Assembly (NCBI RefSeq): GCF_001411555.2
Contig: NC_049901.1
Span: 32,002,838 to 32,066,837, forward strand
Source: Juglans regia
Taxonomy: Eukaryota; Streptophyta; Magnoliopsida; Fagales; Juglandaceae
Length of the DNA stretch: 64,000 nucleotides
Direction: 5' to 3'
Position 1 is the first letter of the stretch, and each line of letters begins with the position of its first letter. The notes under the pieces were generated by a model. That model was given only the letters and a program-made list of their open reading frames with translations. It was not told the DNA's origin and did no database searches. Positions 59,391 to 64,000 of the stretch are shown piece after piece. A program made the position numbers and the translations under genes.

Positions 59391-61846
59391 TGAGTGATCA
59401 GCTTTTAATTTCGACTTCCAAGCGTAAAAGCTGTCAAAGTAATACAAGGGTAAATCCCAAGATCGAATTCATAGGGACAATGAGAATTTAGCAAGTACTT
59501 CATATTCCCAAGACCACATATTACCGTTTGTAGTGACACGAAAGTTTAAAATGATAAGAAAAGAGTAAACTAAATGAGCTAGCAATGAACAAAAATAATA
59601 TGAAATGAGAAATAAATTTCAAAACTTAACCGCTAACAATATTGACACCTAAATGGGGCTATTTACTAAGGGAGTGTGGAATGAATTATGAGTGAAATTA
59701 TCGGGATGTTCAAGCATAAGTAAAGCTGAAAATAAAAGTGAATCTATTTTTTCTAAAATTGCTAAGAATCAAGAGATTTAAAGAAAATGTGCTGAAGCTG
59801 ACTCAGACTTGTAAGAAGCAATTAAACAAACACTTGGGATGCAATTTTCGCCCACTAATTTGGTGATGGATTTACTTCTCTTTTCATTTTCTCTCAACCA
59901 TTCTCTTATTCTTAGAAATTATGGTCGGATAATATAGCAATGAACCACAATTTTTATTCTAATAAAATTACGTGATAAATTATATGACAATCATAGAAAA
60001 ATGAAAGAAAACTATCAAAGTCATGTTACTTGTTCAAGTATCAATTGTGCCTTTACGTCTACAACTGATCTAAACCAAGAACAAAGAACTCTAATCTTTT
60101 CTAAATGCACATTGAAATATAATCCATCAAGTTAATCATCAAAAGCACTAAATATTGAAGAAAATCCAACCCCAAATAGTCATGGGTTACTCATTGAATC
60201 CCAAGTTAAAAATCTAGCCTATCATCTCTAGATTAACAAAATGCCCAAAGAAATTAAATTCAAACATCTTTAACTACTGCACTGAACGAAAATTGCAAAA
60301 TAAAAATACTGTAATCTCAAAATGTGCTGAAAACCCAAAAACTGAAAAGAAGAACCAGATAAAAAATAAAGAAGAAGCCAAAAAGAACTGGAAAAAAAAT
60401 GAAGAAGAAGAACCAGCCGCCTGGAAAAATCTGAAAGAAAATATCCGAGAGAGCCCCCCGAAAAAAAATCTTTTTCTTTTTATACCGTCTCCCTCTCTCT
60501 GCGTTTTACGCTCCTCTTCGTGCGTTTTGAGCCTCATGCCCAGCACCCCTCTGTTTCCTCTGTAGTGCGCTCCTTCATGCCGTTTCACGTCTCCAGCTCC
60601 TGCATTTCATCTCTAGCCCTCCTCTGCAGTGGGTCGTTTCATCGCGTGAATGCGTCTGCCCGTAGTGAGGACACGATCCCTCTCTGCAACGCATTACCGC
60701 ATCCCTACAGTGTGTCGTCTTCTCAAGCCACTCGATCCAGCCCAGGTTCATTCTGCGTGAGTTTCCTGCCATGGTTTGAAGCTACAATCCGTGTGCCCTC
60801 ATTAGGGGTGTAACCGGTCCGGTTCGGTCCGGTTTTGGATAAAATCTAGGACCGAACCGGTATGTACCGGTTTTGTATTTTTCAAAACCGATTACGCACC
60901 GATTACCCTCCTAAACCGGTACTTTCGGTTTTACCGGTTTCCGGTCCGGTCCGGTCCGGTTTTTCGATTTTTTTAAAATGTAAATTTTACAATTTGTCAT
61001 TAATAATTTGTTTATAAAAAAAAAAATTGATTTAAAAAAAACTGTTTTATACTTATTAGACTATATAATAGTATTAATATTAGACTATTGATATAATTAT
61101 AAGTTATATATTAGTATTAGTTACAAACTTTTAGTGATTTAGTATTAATATTTTATGTAATAATTTATAAATTATAATAAGAAATTATTTCATATATGAA
61201 TATATATGTTATATATAAAATTTCACATAAAAATTTATAATTATACATTATATATAAAACTTATATATATTAATATTTAATATATATAAAATATTTTGTA
61301 TAAAACTTATATATAAAAATATTATTTTTTATTTTTTTTAATCAACCGGTCCGGTCCGGTCCAAAAAATCTCGGAATCGGAACCAGACTGGAACCGGCCG
61401 GTTTTTACATTTTAAAAACCGGTTCTGGACAGGACCGGTTCAAAACCAGTAAAATCGGTCCGGTCCGGTCCAGTTTTCCGGTTTTCCTGTTTGAATTTAC
61501 ACCCCTAGTCCTCATCTGCCTTTCAAGCCACTAGCGTTATACGTGAGTTTCTAGAGCCTTTTTGGGAGTTGTTGTGTCAGTCGCGGGTAATTCCAATAAT
61601 ATCCATGTGATTTTAACATCTTTCCCATAATACCCTGCAAATAAGATATGAGAGGAGTAAGATTTTGGGATATTAATTTATGATGTGGACCAGTTGCATT
61701 ACAACTCTTTTCAAGTGTAAGATACCAAAATTTCACATCGAGTCAAGTACTAAAAACCAATACATAATCAAGTGCTTAATTCATTTTTTTGTTAAACAAT
61801 TCATTCACTTTAGCAGCTTCATTATGTAGATTTTGACACTTAATCA
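59391..61846 (-). repeat. 3' LTR of Athila-type element, interrupted by a hAT MITE
   Basis: On the minus strand it starts TGATTAAGTGTC at 61846, next to a polypurine tract (TTGGGGGGTG, about 61847-61856), and ends CA at 59391. Without the MITE and one duplication it is about 1.74 kb. It contains the GATCGAATTCATAGGGAC block and a CT-rich part near 60480-60560. The left end is inferred. Confidence 0.65.
60803..61507. mobile_element. hAT-type MITE with TAGGGGTG ends and CCGGT arrays
   Basis: The ends TAGGGGTGTAA and, inverted, TAGGGGTGTAAA are flanked by GCCCTCAT (60795-60802) and GTCCTCAT (61508-61515), 7 of 8 matching. Both arms hold dense CCGGTCCGGT arrays (near 60812-60960 and 61345-61485); the core is AT-rich. 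No coding frame. Confidence 0.9.
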
Positions 61847-62918
61847 CACCCCCCAACTAGCTTTTTGCTAGTCTCTAGCAAATAATGCGATAAAAATATT
61901 GTAGGTTCCAAGAGTGAGCTACTAAACTTGAAAAATATCTACAAAAGATCAATCATATTGAAATCCCGGGCATTAGAATGTAGTCAAGTCAGGTTTTAGC
62001 TCAACACAAAAGCTTATAAAATTCTCAAGAGCTCAAACAAGGGAAATGTACTTAAGCTAAAGATCTTTGAGTGCACCAAGTATGTGAACAGATTTCCATT
62101 TGTTAGTTTCAAGATTTCTCACAATAGTTTTAGCCTAGCAACTTTTTCAAGAAAAACCAAAAGGTGTTCACTCCAATTCAAAACCATTACATTAGCGGCT
62201 TTCACGCTATCACACTTTGAAAGACCCATTTTTTTTATTTTTTTATAGATCCCGGTGATAGGCAGCCTTTTCCAATGTACTTGCACCATTTTTTTTTTTT
62301 TGTATCACACTTTTCCTAAGCCATTAAGATATGGTTCATTGTAGTTCTTGCTAGTTGCTTAGAAGAAACCATTGATTGTCATCAAACAAACCACAAAAAG
62401 TATCTACTTGTATCAATTAAGGTCACCAATCAATAGCTTTGAAGTAAATTTCCCAAGTTTGAGTTGCTAAGACTTATCATAAGGTCAAGTGTCGAATTTA
62501 AACCTAACAAATGGGAATTAATGTAGCCCAAAACTACAACTATCTTATCTTAAGTAGAGAAGTGTGAAAATAGTAGTTTGGTAGCAACAAAAAAATCAAA
62601 CCCCACAATTATTAATCCTGAGAGACTAATGGTAGAAGACTCTCCTTACCCCCCAACTAAAAATGGGCAGTGTCCTCAATGCAAATCATGAATAAAACAA
62701 GGCATGAAAGAAAATAGGGCCGAAGGAAAGTACTTGAGATGGCTGAAGGGATTGTGAACGTAAAAAATGAAACCAGAAAAGAATAAACAGTGCTGAACCT
62801 GAAAAGATATACTAAAGAAAAAGAAAAAAAAAAGAACAAAACATAGAACTGAAACAAATAAAAGCAGAAAAATAAAAGGACAAGAAAGAAAAAAAAATTG
62901 AAGCAAACCAAAAATGAG
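61847..62918 (-). other. Non-coding region between Athila integrase and LTR
   Basis: About 1.07 kb with low-complexity A/T runs (62820-62900) and short chance frames. Athila elements often carry a third ORF or spacer here; no env-like protein is recognised. Confidence 0.5.
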
Positions 62919-64000
62919 CTAAGGACCATGAGAATAAGTGGGATCTTCCAAAGGAATGGAAGTATCCTCATGTGAAAATTTTGCCAAAAAATGTTTAAGT
63001 CGTTGGCCATTAACTTTGAAAGTATTTCCATTTTGAGGATTAGTAATCTCAACAGCTCCATATGGAAACACAGCTTTAACTACATAAGGCCCACTCTACC
63101 TCGATCTTAATTTGCCTGGAAATAGATGGAGGCGGGAATTGTAAAGTAAGACTTGCTCATTGCGCTCAAAATTCTTTCTTTGGATGTGCTTGTCATGTAA
63201 TACCTTCATGCGTTCCTTTGACAATTTAGAATTGTCATATGCATCTCGCCTAAGCTCATCCAATTCTGAAATCTGAAATTTTCTCACAGAACCAGCATAG
63301 TCAATAGAAAAATTAAATTGTTTAACAGCCCAATATGCCTTATGTTCAAACTCAACGGGAAGATGACATGCCTTTCCATATACCAAGCGATAAGGGGACA
63401 TGTTAAGAGAGGTTTTAAAGGCTGTCCTATAAGCCCAAAGTGCATTAGTAAGCCTTGAAGACCAATCTTTTCTGTTGGGGTTGACTATTTTTTCTAAGAT
63501 ATGCTTAAGTTTCCTATTAGCTAATTCAGCTTGCCCATTCGTTTGCGGGTGATATGGAGTGGAAACCTTATGGTGTATGCCATATTTTTTCATGAGGGCA
63601 GCAAATGGTTTGTTGCAAAAATGGGTTCCATTATCACTAATGATAGCTCTAGGCAATGATAGCTCTAGGCATGCCAAATCTAGCAAAAATGTTTTCTTTC
63701 AAGAGCTTAAGCACAATCTTATGGTCATTTGTTTTACATGGAATGGCTTCAACCCACTTAGAAACATAATCAACAGCCACGAGGATATACAAATAACCAA
63801 AAGAAGATGGAAATGGCCCCATAAAATCAATCCCCCAACAATAAAAAATCTCAATGACCAAAATGGGTTGTAAAGGCATCATGTTTCTCTTAGTGATCGT
63901 GCCTAGTTTTTGACATGGCTCACAAGTTTTGCAAAAATTATACGCATCCTTAAACATACGCGTCCAATAAAACCCACTTTGTAAAATTTTTACAACGGTT
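62919..64000 (-). pseudogene. Athila-type integrase (partial, frameshifted)
   Basis: From the right edge leftwards: the zinc region end ([11 protein letters not shown]), the integrase core ([13 protein letters not shown] with its Asp, [13 protein letters not shown]; then SDNGTHF with the second Asp; [11 protein letters not shown] with the Glu), [20 protein letters not shown], and a C-terminal part to the stop at 62919. A 16-bp tandem duplication (63641-63672) shifts the frame between the first and second catalytic Asp. A stop at 63096-63098 replaces an expected Trp. The upstream pol lies outside the window. The intact enzyme would insert the retrotransposon cDNA. Confidence 0.9.

Noticed and set aside
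62657..63061. 134-codon minus frame with Phe/Leu-rich, membrane-like sequence
   Set aside because: Its hydrophobic run comes from an A-rich low-complexity tract, and its first part overlaps the end of the Athila integrase in another frame. Not taken as an env-like protein.

Overview
The window looks like intergenic, transposon-rich nuclear DNA from a eudicot plant. The evidence is spliced plant genes, Ty1/copia, Ty3/gypsy (Tekay-like and Athila-like), L1-type LINE, hAT, Tourist-like, Helitron-like and SINE sequences, and AT-rich spacers. A woody Fagales species (Juglandaceae or similar) is my guess, from the style of the Tourist-like elements with GTTTGGAT ends. That guess is weak and comes from memory, not from a search.

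Only two host genes are convincing. (1) 20833-23229, plus strand: a two-exon glucan endo-1,3-beta-glucosidase (GH17 domain, X8 carbohydrate-binding domain, signal peptide, hydrophobic GPI-type tail). (2) 52238-56254, plus strand: a six-exon HAD-superfamily hydrolase resembling 5'(3')-deoxyribonucleotidase/NT5C-like proteins, with a 25-bp micro-exon, and with a SINE and a 73-bp tandem duplication in intron 4.

The rest is nested mobile DNA. 1-9596 is a minus-strand copia element (copia-1), split at 1113-7015 by a full-length L1-type LINE with a perfect 14-bp target-site duplication. 9597-12927 is a second minus-strand copia (copia-2). 12928-19261 holds two large gypsy-type LTRs meeting head-to-head as a multi-kilobase inverted repeat. 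24010-32190 is a third copia (copia-3), split first by a 6.4-kb coding-less element with 2.9-kb LTRs (24509-30942, perfect 5-bp duplication) and again by a hAT element (31128-31707, perfect 8-bp duplication). 32438-38662 is another large LTR interrupted by a Tekay-like LTR, its primer-binding site and a gag remnant. 38663 to about 40900 is an Athila-type gag and LTR. 41523-45740 is a 4.2-kb hAT element with a broken transposase. 48130-49989 and 56640-59075 are LINE fragments. 59391-64000 is an Athila-type LTR and integrase running off the right edge.

Small elements with recognisable ends are scattered through this: hAT-type non-autonomous elements, several with CCGGT-rich or CGGTACCGG-rich arms, down to 90 bp; Tourist-like MITEs; one probable Helitron. 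All the transposon genes seen are broken, often by Trp codons turned into stops, as expected from deamination of methylated cytosine. No tRNA, rRNA or CRISPR array was recognised. LTR and fragment boundaries without a matching duplication are approximate.
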